In this document: one piece after another, positions 9,068 through 16,684 of the stretch
How positions within the stretch are numbered: position 1 is the first letter of the stretch
How the letters are laid out: every line of letters starts with the position of its first letter
From: an uncultured Ruminococcus sp.
Lineage (GTDB): Bacteria; Bacillota; Clostridia; Oscillospirales; CAG-272
Direction of reading: 5' to 3'
Assembly: GCA_902782445.1 (NCBI GenBank)
Contig: CACZNC010000052.1
Location: 1 to 33,913, forward strand
DNA: 33,913 nt
The notes under the pieces: model-generated
What the model was told of the DNA's origin: nothing
Databases searched by the model: none
What the model saw: only the letters and a program-made list of their open reading frames with translations
Translations under genes and position numbers: made by a program

Positions 9068-9346
9068 TTACCGGAGGGTGCGTCTCGCTTCGAAGCAGTC
9101 GCTGCAGTAGACCGGTCTGTCGTTGGTGGGCTGGAAGGGGATCTTGCAGGGCTTGCCGCATTCCGCGCAGACAGCGTCGAACATCTGCTTCTGTTCACGG
9201 CCCGCGTTCTTTCTCTTGTCGCGACATGCCTTGCATCTCTGGGGCTCGTTCTGGAAGCCCTTCTCCGCGTAGAATTCCTGCTCACCGGCCGTGAACACGA
9301 AATCGTTGCCGCATTCCTTGCACTTTAAGGTCTTGTCCTCAAACAT
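9068..9346 (-). CDS. Small double zinc-ribbon protein (zf-trcl / CxxC-x17-CxxC type)
   Basis: A 92-residue protein with four CxxC knuckles: CKECG near residue 9, CKACRDKR near 38, CAECGKPC near 60 and CSDC near 80. This matches the small zinc-ribbon proteins common in Bacillota (zf-trcl domain followed by a CxxC-x17-CxxC unit). Such proteins probably bind two zinc ions; their partners are unknown to me. The start codon has GAGGAAAG upstream. It stands alone between the sigma factor gene, 190 bases upstream, and a strong terminator downstream. The long leader is discussed separately. Confidence 0.8.
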   Translation of the reverse strand: MFEDKTLKCKECGNDFVFTAGEQEFYAEKGFQNEPQRCKACRDKRKNAGREQKQMFDAVCAECGKPCKIPFQPTNDRPVYCSDCFEARRTLR

Positions 9347-9536
9347 TTCTCTTTCCTCGCTTTGCCTTATCGGCCTTGAATTTTTTGCCCTCGGCGGACT
9401 CTCACCGTCACCATGAAAAACAACGCTATTGAGTTAAGCTATCCGGGCGTTTGAACGGCGGCCGGGCCCAGCGCACCGCACGGGGTACGCGAAGGAGCGG
9501 TTTGCCGTTATTTTACATCCCTTTCGGGAAATAAAA
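9347..9536 (-). other. 190-base non-coding leader of the zinc-ribbon gene
   Basis: No open reading frame longer than about 15 codons has a credible ribosome site here. The interval holds the short palindrome CCCGAAAGGG (9520-9529 region) and GC-rich blocks that could fold. A weak promoter (TTGATT overlapping the sigma-gene stop, then TAAAAT after 19 bases) could start transcription of the downstream gene. I do not recognise a riboswitch class. Confidence 0.3.
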
Positions 9537-10145
9537 TCAATTTTGATTTCTCAGTAGTCCTTTGATCTTAACTTTCATGCGATACAGCGCGTTGCTGACG
9601 GATTTTCGGTCCTTTCCGAGCAATTCTGCGATCTGTTCAACGGACATACCTGCGATGGTTCTCTCAAAGACTTCCCTCTCAAACGGAGAGAGGACGCGGC
9701 GGATGGAATCGACCAGCCCCGAAACGCCTTCGGAAGATACGAGAGCCTCCAGCGGATCGGCGGTGCGGCGGGTTTCCTTCCTTTTTTCCCGGCGGACGTC
9801 GCGGCGCCTCGCCTCTGCGCGGACTTTTCTGACCTCGGAGATCAGAGCATTGTTGACGCAGACCTTCGCGTAGAGCCCGAACCGGACTTCCTTCCCCTTC
9901 CCTTCGGGGTCGTAGGTCACGGCCGCTCTGTACAGCGCGAGGACTGCGCACTGGCGGAGATCGTCCTCCCCCCACGCCGCGTCGCCTTCCGTACCGGAGA
10001 AGGACGGCGCGAATCTTCTGACTGCGCTTTCGGTCAGGCCGGAATACCGTTCCGCCAGAACCCGGAATGCCTGTTCGTCGCCGTTCCGGACGGACGCGAG
10101 CAGTTCAGCGTCATTCATCGCGCGAATCTGATCCGTGGTTTCCAA
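9537..10145 (-). CDS. RNA polymerase sigma-70 family factor, SigH-like
   Basis: A 202-residue sigma factor. Region 2 spans about residues 10-110 (MNDAELLASVRNGDEQAF ... DDLRQCAVLALYRAAVTYDP ... FGLYAKVCVNNALISEVRKVR). Region 4 spans about 148-198 (LSPFEREVFERTIAGMSVEQIAELLGKDRKSVSNALYRMK, a helix-turn-helix). Regions 1.1 and 3 are missing or very short. The length and the CVNNALISEVRK block resemble the SigH/early sporulation group, but an ECF-type role is possible. The start is TTG at 10145: GGAGAG lies six bases upstream, whereas the ATG nine codons later has no ribosome site. It is preceded by a near-perfect SigA promoter. No anti-sigma factor gene is adjacent. Confidence 0.8.
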   Translation of the reverse strand: METTDQIRAMNDAELLASVRNGDEQAFRVLAERYSGLTESAVRRFAPSFSGTEGDAAWGEDDLRQCAVLALYRAAVTYDPEGKGKEVRFGLYAKVCVNNALISEVRKVRAEARRRDVRREKRKETRRTADPLEALVSSEGVSGLVDSIRRVLSPFEREVFERTIAGMSVEQIAELLGKDRKSVSNALYRMKVKIKGLLRNQN

Positions 10146-10180
10146 GGATATCTCTCCGAGACTCTTTGAAATCTGCTCTC

Positions 10181-10208
10181 ATTATATCACACAGTTCAGT
10201 TTTGTCAA
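10181..10208 (-). promoter_or_regulatory. Strong promoter of the sigma factor gene
   Basis: Minus-strand TTGACA (10203-10208), 16-base spacer, TATAAT (10181-10186) with TGA in front of the -10 box (extended -10). Both hexamers match consensus. An A/T tract lies directly upstream. Confidence 0.85.
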
Positions 10209-10285
10209 GTACATGTTTCAATTTTTTTATTTTTTTCCGAAAAATTGTGTCTGTGATCTGAATTCGGGGATAAAATGCACAGGAT

Positions 10286-10335
10286 GGACGCAAAGCGATA
10301 ACGAATTTATCGTTATATACGGAGATTTTGCGTCC
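10286..10335. repeat. Nested AT-rich inverted repeat
   Basis: Outer arms GGACGCAAA (10286-10294) and TTTGCGTCC (10327-10335) pair over 9 bases; inside them ATAACGA (10298-10304) and TCGTTAT (10310-10316) pair over 7 bases around ATTTA. There is no T run on either side, so a standard intrinsic terminator is unlikely. It lies 28 bases beyond the stop of the DUF4364 gene and upstream of the sigma-factor promoter. Confidence 0.6.
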
Positions 10336-10362
10336 CTCTGCGGACGGTTTCAGAGCTTCAAA

Positions 10363-11256
10363 TCATTTTTCAAAGAGATAATTGACGTTCCCCGTGACCA
10401 TCGCGACGATCCCGCGGAGAACGACGTCGGGCTTGTCCTCGAAATTGCGGCGCATCCGGTCGGCCTGGGTGAAGGAATCCGCCCGAAGATCGAGCTTGAA
10501 GGCCATTCCGTCGCAGTCGCTGATGGAACAGTGGAAGATGTAGCCCTCCCCGTCCTGTTCGATGGAGTGGTTCCAGACAGCCTTCCGCTTTTCGAGGGAG
10601 AGGTGCCGCATCGCGCTGATATAGCTCTTCTCCCGCACGGCGGCCAGGAGAAGATCGTCGGCGAGGCCCCGGGCGAGGGTCCTTCCGGTGGCGGTCACGA
10701 CATAAGCGGCAGGTTTTGGATATGCGGATCCGGCGGAATTCGCTTCATCGGATTTCTCCGCCTCCTCCGTCTGCCCGGTCTGACCGGCGGCGTCCGGATC
10801 CTCTTCGGCGGGGGCTTCGGGCTTCTCTTCCCCGGCGTCTTCGACAGGCGGCTCATCCGGTGTTCCGTCCGGATCGGGAACTTCTTCCTGCTCTCCGCCG
10901 TTCTCCCGGATCGGGATCGGGTCCGGCGGGGCGTCGAAAGCGAAAATGTCATCGTTTACGACCGTCGGCTCGGAAAAGCGGAGAACCTGCTCCTCCGCCT
11001 GTTCCACCCGCACCGGAGCTTCCGCCTGCTCTTCCCGTGTGTCGTCCGCGGATGGAGTATCACCCGCGTCCACCGCGCAGATATGGCCGCGCTCGAGGAG
11101 CTCGTGAAAATTCTTTACAAAATCAAAATAATCGACGAATCCGTCCCGGAGCACGATGGTGGCCAGGTCGTTGTATTCGAGGGGGTAACCGATCTTCTCG
11201 AGCAGGTAGAGGATGAACACCTTCACCTGTTCGGACGAATGAAATGTTTCCGGCAT
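10363..11256 (-). CDS. DUF4364 family protein with a long acidic insertion
   Basis: A 297-residue protein. Residues 1-62 form a winged-helix-like domain (QVKVFILYLLEKIGYPLEYNDLATIV ... YFDFVKNFHELLERGHI). Residues 184-297 are the typical DUF4364 C-terminal part (VVTATGRTLARGLADDLL ... MRRNFEDKPDVVLRGIVAMV). Between them, residues 63 to about 182 form a Glu/Asp/Pro-rich linker that ordinary members (about 170-180 residues) lack. DUF4364 proteins are presumed DNA-binding regulators; targets are unknown. The ATG at 11256 has an excellent AGGAGAG five bases upstream, so the 37 extra codons of the longer open frame are rejected. It follows the peptide-binding lipoprotein gene on the same strand, separated by a hairpin. 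Confidence 0.8.
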   Translation of the reverse strand: MPETFHSSEQVKVFILYLLEKIGYPLEYNDLATIVLRDGFVDYFDFVKNFHELLERGHICAVDAGDTPSADDTREEQAEAPVRVEQAEEQVLRFSEPTVVNDDIFAFDAPPDPIPIRENGGEQEEVPDPDGTPDEPPVEDAGEEKPEAPAEEDPDAAGQTGQTEEAEKSDEANSAGSAYPKPAAYVVTATGRTLARGLADDLLLAAVREKSYISAMRHLSLEKRKAVWNHSIEQDGEGYIFHCSISDCDGMAFKLDLRADSFTQADRMRRNFEDKPDVVLRGIVAMVTGNVNYLFEK

Positions 11257-11276
11257 AAATGCTCTCCTGAGAAGAA

Positions 11277-11312
11277 AAACGGGAAGTCGGAGGACTCCCC
11301 GTTTCCTTTTTT
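11277..11312. terminator. Intrinsic terminator between the lipoprotein and DUF4364 genes
   Basis: AAACGGG (11277-11283) pairs with CCCGTTT (11298-11304), and AGTC with GACT inside, with one A-C mismatch. The T run is best on the plus strand (11307-11312); on the minus strand the tail reads TTTTTCTTC. It could end the lipoprotein transcript or attenuate readthrough into the DUF4364 gene. Confidence 0.6.
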
Positions 11313-11341
11313 CGTGAAATACGGCGTTCAGCCTTGCCGGA

Positions 11342-13150
11342 TCAGCCGGCGTTTCCTGCAGCCTCAACCGCCGCTTCCGCTTCCTGTTCTGCCGCGGATT
11401 CGGTCTTGGCCTTGTAGGTCATGTAGTCCTTGAGCTTGGTCTTCTTGAAATCTCTCGTGCCGTAGTAGGTGCTCTTGATCCCGGAGAGGACGTCGGTGTA
11501 GATGTAGGCGTCCTGGAGGAAGACGAGCGGGCAGACGGGCATGTCTTCAAGGAGTTTCTGCTCGGCCTGGTGCAGGATGGTCGCTCTGGCGGCTCTGTCC
11601 TTCTCGGCGAAGGCGGACTCGATCAGGGCGTCATAGTCGGGATTGGAATATCCGCTGATGTGGCCGTAGAGGTCGTAGGTCTCGGAATCCATGTCCACGC
11701 CGTTGCCGGAGAAGTTGGCGGCGAACTGGGAGAGCGGGGAGAACGCGTCGGTGGAAAGCATGACGGTGTCGATGCCGATGACGTCGAAGTTGCCGGTGTC
11801 GTAGAGTTTCTGGAAATTGTCGTTGGTGATGGTCTGCTCTTCGGCGTTCACGGTACCCTTGACGGCTTCGACGGTGACATCGAATCCGAGGTCGGTCCAC
11901 ACGCCCTTGACGTAATCGGCGATGGCCATGTCGACTTCGTTGTTGCGGACGGTGATGGTGAAGGAGCCGGAGGTCACGCCCGCGCTCTGGAGCAGGCTCT
12001 TGGCGCCGGATGCGTCTGCGGATGCGGAGAGGATCGCGCCGCCCGCGTCACGGAAGGAGGTGCCGGCGACGGAATCGAAGACCTTGTACGGGATGTAGCC
12101 GGTAGCGGGCTTCGCGAAGGTCAGGATGTTCACGATGGCGTTGCGGTCGATGGCCATGGAAAGCGCGCGGCGCACTTCGGGCTTCTCGAACAGCGGGTTG
12201 GTCTCGTTGAACATGTAGGTATGGGTCACCATCATGTCGGAGACCGTCGCGCTGGAGGCATACTGAGCGCGCATGGAGAGAGGAAGCTCGCCGTCGTAGA
12301 ATAGGTTGCCGCTGGTGAGAGCCATCAGTTGAGCCTCCGCGTTGCCGGTCTCATACTTCGTCAGAAGACGGAACGGGATGACGTACTTGTCCGGGATCTC
12401 TTCCTTGTCGGGGTTCATATAATAATAGGAGGAACGTTCGAGTCTGAGAACGGAGCCGCCGACCATTTCCTTCGGGCAGAAGGGACCGTTGGTGACGATG
12501 TAGGTGGACTTGGCAGCCCACTGATCCTCGCCGGCGTCGGTGCGGTAACGGGTGATGACGTCCTCGCGGAGAGGAACGAGCGCGATGGAGGAGCAGGCCT
12601 CGAAGAACTGGTCGAGGTCGACTTTCTGCTCGAACTGGATCTCGAGGGTATAGGTATCGACGGCAGCTACGCCGAGATCGTCGATGGTCGCGTCGCCTTC
12701 CTTGATGGCGCGGGCGTTCTTCACCTCATACAGCAGGGAGGCCGCTTCGCAGGGATTGATGGGCTCGAGGATCCGCTTCCACGCGTAGACATAGTCCGAC
12801 GCCTGGACGGTACGGCCGTCGCTCCAGCGGTTGTAGTTGAGGTTGACCAGAATGACGAATTCGCCGTCCTTGTCCTTGTCGATCTTATAGCTCTTCATGC
12901 CGGCTTTCTTCCACTTGCCGTTCTCGTCGAGCTTCGTGAGTCCTTCGTACATCTGGCTCATGATCTTGAGCTGCGCATCGTCGATGATGCTGCGCTGGGG
13001 GTCAAAATCAAACACCTCGGTGGTGAAGTACATGTCGATGATGGCGCCTTTGTCATAATCGCCGGTATCGGTCTTTTCCAGGGTGGAGCATCCTGCGAGG
13101 GCGGATGCCAACATCACCGCGCAAAGGATCAGGGACAACACCTTTTTCAT
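11342..13150 (-). CDS. Peptide-type ABC transporter substrate-binding lipoprotein (SBP_bac_5)
   Basis: A 602-residue lipoprotein. The signal peptide ends in the lipobox LAGC with C21 as lipidation site. The mature part follows the OppA/DppA pattern: FDFDPQRSIIDDAQLKIMSQMYEGLTKLDENG near the start, WSDGRTVQASDYVYAWKRIL, then FEKPEVRRALSMAIDRNAIV and the C-terminal LLEDMPVCPLVF. It should bind peptides or similar ligands outside the membrane and pass them to an ABC importer. No permease or ATPase gene is next to it, so it must share a transporter encoded elsewhere or act as a sensor. The start has AGGAGGAAA upstream and a good promoter. It diverges from gpr. Confidence 0.9.
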   Translation of the reverse strand: MKKVLSLILCAVMLASALAGCSTLEKTDTGDYDKGAIIDMYFTTEVFDFDPQRSIIDDAQLKIMSQMYEGLTKLDENGKWKKAGMKSYKIDKDKDGEFVILVNLNYNRWSDGRTVQASDYVYAWKRILEPINPCEAASLLYEVKNARAIKEGDATIDDLGVAAVDTYTLEIQFEQKVDLDQFFEACSSIALVPLREDVITRYRTDAGEDQWAAKSTYIVTNGPFCPKEMVGGSVLRLERSSYYYMNPDKEEIPDKYVIPFRLLTKYETGNAEAQLMALTSGNLFYDGELPLSMRAQYASSATVSDMMVTHTYMFNETNPLFEKPEVRRALSMAIDRNAIVNILTFAKPATGYIPYKVFDSVAGTSFRDAGGAILSASADASGAKSLLQSAGVTSGSFTITVRNNEVDMAIADYVKGVWTDLGFDVTVEAVKGTVNAEEQTITNDNFQKLYDTGNFDVIGIDTVMLSTDAFSPLSQFAANFSGNGVDMDSETYDLYGHISGYSNPDYDALIESAFAEKDRAARATILHQAEQKLLEDMPVCPLVFLQDAYIYTDVLSGIKSTYYGTRDFKKTKLKDYMTYKAKTESAAEQEAEAAVEAAGNAG

Positions 13151-13219
13151 GATTCAGTCTTTCCTCCTGTTTCGGCGCGCGGAGCGCCTGTTTGTTGCGG
13201 GGTCAATTACAGTCACCAT

Positions 13220-13248
13220 ATTATAACACTTTTCTCCGAGAGAATCAA
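13220..13248 (-). promoter_or_regulatory. Promoter of the peptide-binding lipoprotein gene
   Basis: Minus-strand TTGATT (13243-13248), 17-base spacer, TATAAT (13220-13225), about 70 bases before the start codon. Confidence 0.7.
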
Positions 13249-13284
13249 CAACTTCTTTTGCGCAAGGATCAAGATTCATCCACC

Positions 13285-13313
13285 TGCACAATTACAAGCG
13301 TAATTTTTGTGCA
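13285..13313. promoter_or_regulatory. Operator-like inverted repeat
   Basis: TGCACAA (13285-13291) and TTGTGCA (13307-13313) are perfect inverted arms, enclosing the smaller pair TTAC/GTAA around AAGC. It lies 37 bases upstream of the lipoprotein promoter, a position that suits a regulator binding site; no T run follows. Confidence 0.45.
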
Positions 13314-13342
13314 ATTTCAACACAGTTTTGCCGCCGCCCCGC

Positions 13343-13372
13343 GCATGAGGAGGGGGCTTTCCGGGAATACTC
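13343..13372 (+). promoter_or_regulatory. Possible SigG-type promoter of gpr
   Basis: GCATG (13343-13347), an 18-base spacer and AATACTC (13366-13372) match the forespore SigG consensus (GHATR and CATACTA) at the -35 and at five of seven -10 positions. It lies 60 bases before the gpr start codon, and gpr is SigF/SigG controlled in Bacillus. Confidence 0.45.
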
Positions 13373-13432
13373 GGAGTATACGGCGGAAATCGGCCCCGGG
13401 GGAGCGGCCGGCGGGGTCGGAGGGGAGGCAGA

Positions 13433-14257
13433 ATGGAGCGGATCAGCGATCTTTTTATCGAGCATTTCGGCATGGAGGCGGGGGATCCCCTCCGATTTCC
13501 CGATCCCGAGCCCGCGTTTCTCGAGGGATTCTCGCTCAGCGCGGCCCAGGGGAAGGAGGGGAGCTACCGGAGCCTGTTCTGCGGTCCCCTCTGGCTCGGG
13601 GGTCCGGCGGCCCGTCAGCGTTTCGTCCGTGCGCTGAGATCCCTTCTGGCCTCGTACCGGCTGAGGATGAAGATCCCCCGGGAAGGGCCGGTCCTCGTCT
13701 GCGGGATCGGGAGCGAGGGCGCCGCGGCCGATGCGCTGGGTCCGAAAACCGCCTCCCGGATCCTCGTCACGGACAAAAACATGCGGGACGCCGGCCTGCC
13801 CTCCGTCTGCGCCTTCCGCCCCGGCATTCCGCGGGAGACGGGGATCTCCACGGCGGGGCTGGTCCGGGCTGCGGCGAAGGAGACGGGGGCCGCGCTCGTA
13901 TTGACGGTCGACGCACTCTGCGCGAAGAGCGGGGAGAGGCTCGGCACAGTGGTCCAGGTGACCGACTGCGGCCTGACGCCGGGATCCGCTCTCGGGCACT
14001 CCTCCGAGGAGATCAGCCGGGAGACCATGCCCTGCCCCGTTCTCTCGGTGGGCGTTCCGACGGTGGTCCGGGCTTCGGCTCTCCCCACGGATCCCGGGAC
14101 CGGAAAAGAGGCCCCGCCTGCTCCGCCCCTGTTCGTCACCCGCGCGGACACCGAGGCGATGGTCTCCTGCTACGCCTCCCTCATCGCGTCCGCCGTCAAC
14201 GGGGCCTTTTCAGGAAATCTCACGGACGAGGACATGTTCCCGGCCTCCCGCGCATAA
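13433..14257 (+). CDS. gpr: Germination protease GPR (peptidase family A25), short form
   Basis: A 274-residue homologue of the protease that degrades small acid-soluble spore proteins during germination. The conserved blocks are present: VCGIGSEGAAADALGPK (D100), TGISTAGLVRAAA, LVLTVDALCAKS (D160), VQVTDCGLTPGSALGHSSEEISRETM and VLSVGVPTVV. D100 and D160 correspond to the two catalytic aspartates of Bacillus GPR (D127 and D193). The protein is clearly shorter than the Bacillus enzyme (about 370 residues): some 27 residues fewer before the first Asp and about 60 fewer after the second, so the usual N-terminal propeptide appears reduced or absent. GGAGGGGAGG precedes the start. It is followed after 34 bases by spoIIP, the classic gpr-spoIIP pair. 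Strong evidence for spore formation ancestry. Confidence 0.88.
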   Translation: MERISDLFIEHFGMEAGDPLRFPDPEPAFLEGFSLSAAQGKEGSYRSLFCGPLWLGGPAARQRFVRALRSLLASYRLRMKIPREGPVLVCGIGSEGAAADALGPKTASRILVTDKNMRDAGLPSVCAFRPGIPRETGISTAGLVRAAAKETGAALVLTVDALCAKSGERLGTVVQVTDCGLTPGSALGHSSEEISRETMPCPVLSVGVPTVVRASALPTDPGTGKEAPPAPPLFVTRADTEAMVSCYASLIASAVNGAFSGNLTDEDMFPASRA

Positions 14258-14291
14258 AGTGGAACGGAACCGACTTCGAAAGGAGACCGCC

Positions 14292-15662
14292 ATGACTCCG
14301 ACGGATCCCGCCCTTCTGACCCCGGCGGAACCGGAAACTCCGCCCATCGAGCCTCCCGCCGCGCTTCTGCCCGGACAGGCGCCGGATCCCGAAACAGCCG
14401 GTCCCGCCGATGGGGACACTCCCGAAACGGAGGAGGAACTGCCCTCCGCGGAAGTCCCGGCAGGATCCCCGGTCCCGGAAGAAGAAGAGCTTTCCGGCGA
14501 AGCGCCCGTTCCAACTGTGTCCACTGCGGTGAAACCGGGGACGGTCTGGCTCCGAACGGTTCTTCCGCGGGCTCTGGCCGGAATCGCGTCCCTCGTCTTC
14601 GTCTCCTGCGCGGCGCTGGCGGTGCTGGATCTGAGGCTGAACCGGACCCGCGCGGAGCTCTTTCTGCTCGGATCGGTCTTCGGCGGGCGGAAGAACATCG
14701 TCGTCCTCGCGTCCTCGAACGGATCGGAAGGATCTGAGCGGCGGGCTTCCGAAATCGAGACCCCGGTCTCCGAAGCTCAGTCCTCCACAGACGAGGAGAC
14801 CGATATGCCGGAGACTGTTCCAGAATCGCCCGGCGCGGAATCTATGTCCGTTTCAGAGGATGAAGCAGAAGAAACAGAGGCGGAGGAGGAGCAGGACGGG
14901 CGGACGGAATCCGATCCCTTTCCCATTCTTCCCCTCCGGCTGACGAACGAAACGGGGTACGAGCCGGACCTCGCCGCCTGCGCAGAAGCCCGCGCGATCC
15001 CGCCCCTCGGAGATCTGCCGGAGGAAACCGGTGGGGACGAGCCCCTTGTCCTGATCCTGCACACCCACGGAACGGAGGCCTACCGGGAATGCGCCGGGGG
15101 AAACTACCGCAGCCGGGATCCCTCCCTCTCCGTCCTCTGCCTCGGGGAACAGCTGGCGGACCGGCTGAACGGAGCGGGGATCTCCGCCCTCCGCTTGAGC
15201 GATCTTTTCGACGCGCCGGACTTCAATCTGGCCTATTCGAACGCCGCCTCCGCCATCCGGGACACCCTCGCACTGTACCCCTCCATCCGATACATATTCG
15301 ATCTGCACCGGGACTCCGTCGTGCTCGGGGACGGGACGGTCTGCCGGACTTCTGCTTCTCTGGAGGACGGAACGCGGGCGGCGCAGATGATGTTCGTTGT
15401 GGGCACGGACGAGGCGGGGGCGATCCATCCCGGGTGGCGGGACAACCTGGGGCTCGCCGTCCGGCTGCAGACCGCTCTGAACCGGGAGCATCCCAATCTG
15501 ATGCGGGATATCAATCTGCGCTCCGCTTCCTTCAACGAACAGTATACCCCCGGATCGCTCCTTATTGAGATCGGCTCGTCGGGGTGCTCTCTCGAAGAGG
15601 CGAAGAAAGCGGCGGATCTGCTGGCGGACGCGCTGATCGAGGAGATCCGGGGAGAGGAATGA
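14292..15662 (+). CDS. spoIIP: Stage II sporulation protein P (peptidoglycan amidase/endopeptidase)
   Basis: A 456-residue SpoIIP. Residues 1-90 are Pro/Glu-rich and cytoplasmic, a membrane helix lies near 92-116, residues 140-210 form an acidic linker, and the catalytic domain follows from about 250. Key features are LILHTHGTEAY (H257, H259), YIFDLHRDS (H339) and SLLIEIGSSGCSLEEAKKAA (E426), matching the zinc-site and catalytic segments of SpoIIP. With SpoIID and SpoIIM the protein thins septal and forespore peptidoglycan during engulfment. The ATG at 14292 has AAAGGAG upstream; the ATG at 14259 in the same frame has none. The acidic N-terminal extension is longer than in Bacillus. It ends 12 bases from the convergent HAD gene. 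Confidence 0.88.
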   Translation: MTPTDPALLTPAEPETPPIEPPAALLPGQAPDPETAGPADGDTPETEEELPSAEVPAGSPVPEEEELSGEAPVPTVSTAVKPGTVWLRTVLPRALAGIASLVFVSCAALAVLDLRLNRTRAELFLLGSVFGGRKNIVVLASSNGSEGSERRASEIETPVSEAQSSTDEETDMPETVPESPGAESMSVSEDEAEETEAEEEQDGRTESDPFPILPLRLTNETGYEPDLAACAEARAIPPLGDLPEETGGDEPLVLILHTHGTEAYRECAGGNYRSRDPSLSVLCLGEQLADRLNGAGISALRLSDLFDAPDFNLAYSNAASAIRDTLALYPSIRYIFDLHRDSVVLGDGTVCRTSASLEDGTRAAQMMFVVGTDEAGAIHPGWRDNLGLAVRLQTALNREHPNLMRDINLRSASFNEQYTPGSLLIEIGSSGCSLEEAKKAADLLADALIEEIRGEE

Positions 15663-15674
15663 ATCGCGGAAGAC

Positions 15675-16526
15675 TCAATCCCCGAAAAGCAGGCTGTCCG
15701 CCTCGGCGAGGGAGGGCAGGAGCAGATCGGGGCGTTCGGCTTCTTCTGCGGCCTCCACGTCCTTCACGGTCGTCTCCCCGGTGAGCACGAGGGCGGCGGT
15801 GATCCCGTGGCGGCGTCCGACGGCGATATCCGTGTAGAGCCGGTCCCCGAAGACGATCATCTCCTCCTTCTCCGCACCGGTGATCTCGGCGATCATGTCG
15901 ACGGTCTCACGGCTGGGCTTGCCGAAATAAGTCGGTCGGACGCCGGTCGACGCCGTGACTGCCGCCGCGATGGCTCCGCTGTCCGGGATGAAGCCGGTCT
16001 CTGTGGGGCAGTTGAAATCGGGGTGGGTGCAGAGGTACTCCGCTCCGTGCCGGATATAGTCGCAGGCGAGGGTGAGCTTCTCGTAGGTCAGCCCCGTGTC
16101 GAAGCTGGTGACGACGATCTCCGGCTCCGCGTCCGTCACGGGCACCCCGTCCGGGCCGTCCGTCATGGGTACGCCGTAGGAGGAGAACTGCCGCCAGAGC
16201 TCCGGGGTCCCCATGAGATAGACCCGCTTCCCCGCCCTCTTCCGGGTGAGAAAGGCGGCGGTCACGTCCCCGGAGGTGCAGATCTCCTCCCGGCGGGGTG
16301 AAAATCCGAGTCTAGTCAGCTTGTCGATGTAGAAAACAGGGTCGTGGGAGGCGTTGTTCGTGAAGAAGAGCACCCGGCGTCCGTTCTCTCTGAGACGGTT
16401 GATGAAGCGCACGGCGAAGTCGAAGGGATTGCCGCCGAGGTAGATCGTGCCGTCCATATCGAATACGAACAGTTTTTTGCTCCGAAGCAGATCTGCGGCT
16501 TCCGGGGCGTTTTTTTCTGTGAGCAT
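15675..16526 (-). CDS. HAD-IIA family sugar phosphatase (NagD-like)
   Basis: A 283-residue HAD-superfamily phosphatase of subfamily IIA. Motif I is FVFDMDGTIYLGG (D23 nucleophile, D25 acid/base), motif II FFTNNAS, the motif III lysine lies in FGKPS, and motif IV is IVFGDRLYTDI. The C2 cap between motifs II and III is of the NagD/AraL type. These enzymes dephosphorylate sugar phosphates or related metabolites such as p-nitrophenyl and phosphoglycolate; the natural substrate cannot be read from sequence. The ATG at 16526 with AAAGGATCC upstream is preferred over the ATG at 16613, which would add 29 basic residues and overlap the divergent promoter. Divergent from the pantothenate kinase gene. 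Confidence 0.88.
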   Translation of the reverse strand: MLTEKNAPEAADLLRSKKLFVFDMDGTIYLGGNPFDFAVRFINRLRENGRRVLFFTNNASHDPVFYIDKLTRLGFSPRREEICTSGDVTAAFLTRKRAGKRVYLMGTPELWRQFSSYGVPMTDGPDGVPVTDAEPEIVVTSFDTGLTYEKLTLACDYIRHGAEYLCTHPDFNCPTETGFIPDSGAIAAAVTASTGVRPTYFGKPSRETVDMIAEITGAEKEEMIVFGDRLYTDIAVGRRHGITAALVLTGETTVKDVEAAEEAERPDLLLPSLAEADSLLFGD

Positions 16527-16612
16527 GGGAGGATCCTTTCTGCCGCGGCGGACGGGCGTTTCCGCCAACCGTGAATGAATGTCTTTGAAAATGTAATATT
16601 TCCTCGGCGGCA

Positions 16613-16641
16613 TTGATTTTTCCGCCGGATTATGTTAAAAT
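16613..16641 (+). promoter_or_regulatory. Promoter of the pantothenate kinase gene
   Basis: TTGATT (16613-16618), 17-base spacer, TAAAAT (16636-16641) with TGT in front of the -10 box. It is about 44 bases before the ATG at 16685. Confidence 0.65.
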
Positions 16642-16684
16642 GGATGGGAATTCTGACAAAATGTACGTCCATCGGAGTAGCGAA

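Noticed and set aside
9347..9536. Known riboswitch or tRNA in the leader
   Set aside because: No match by eye to any class I know, and no cloverleaf or T-loop sequence.
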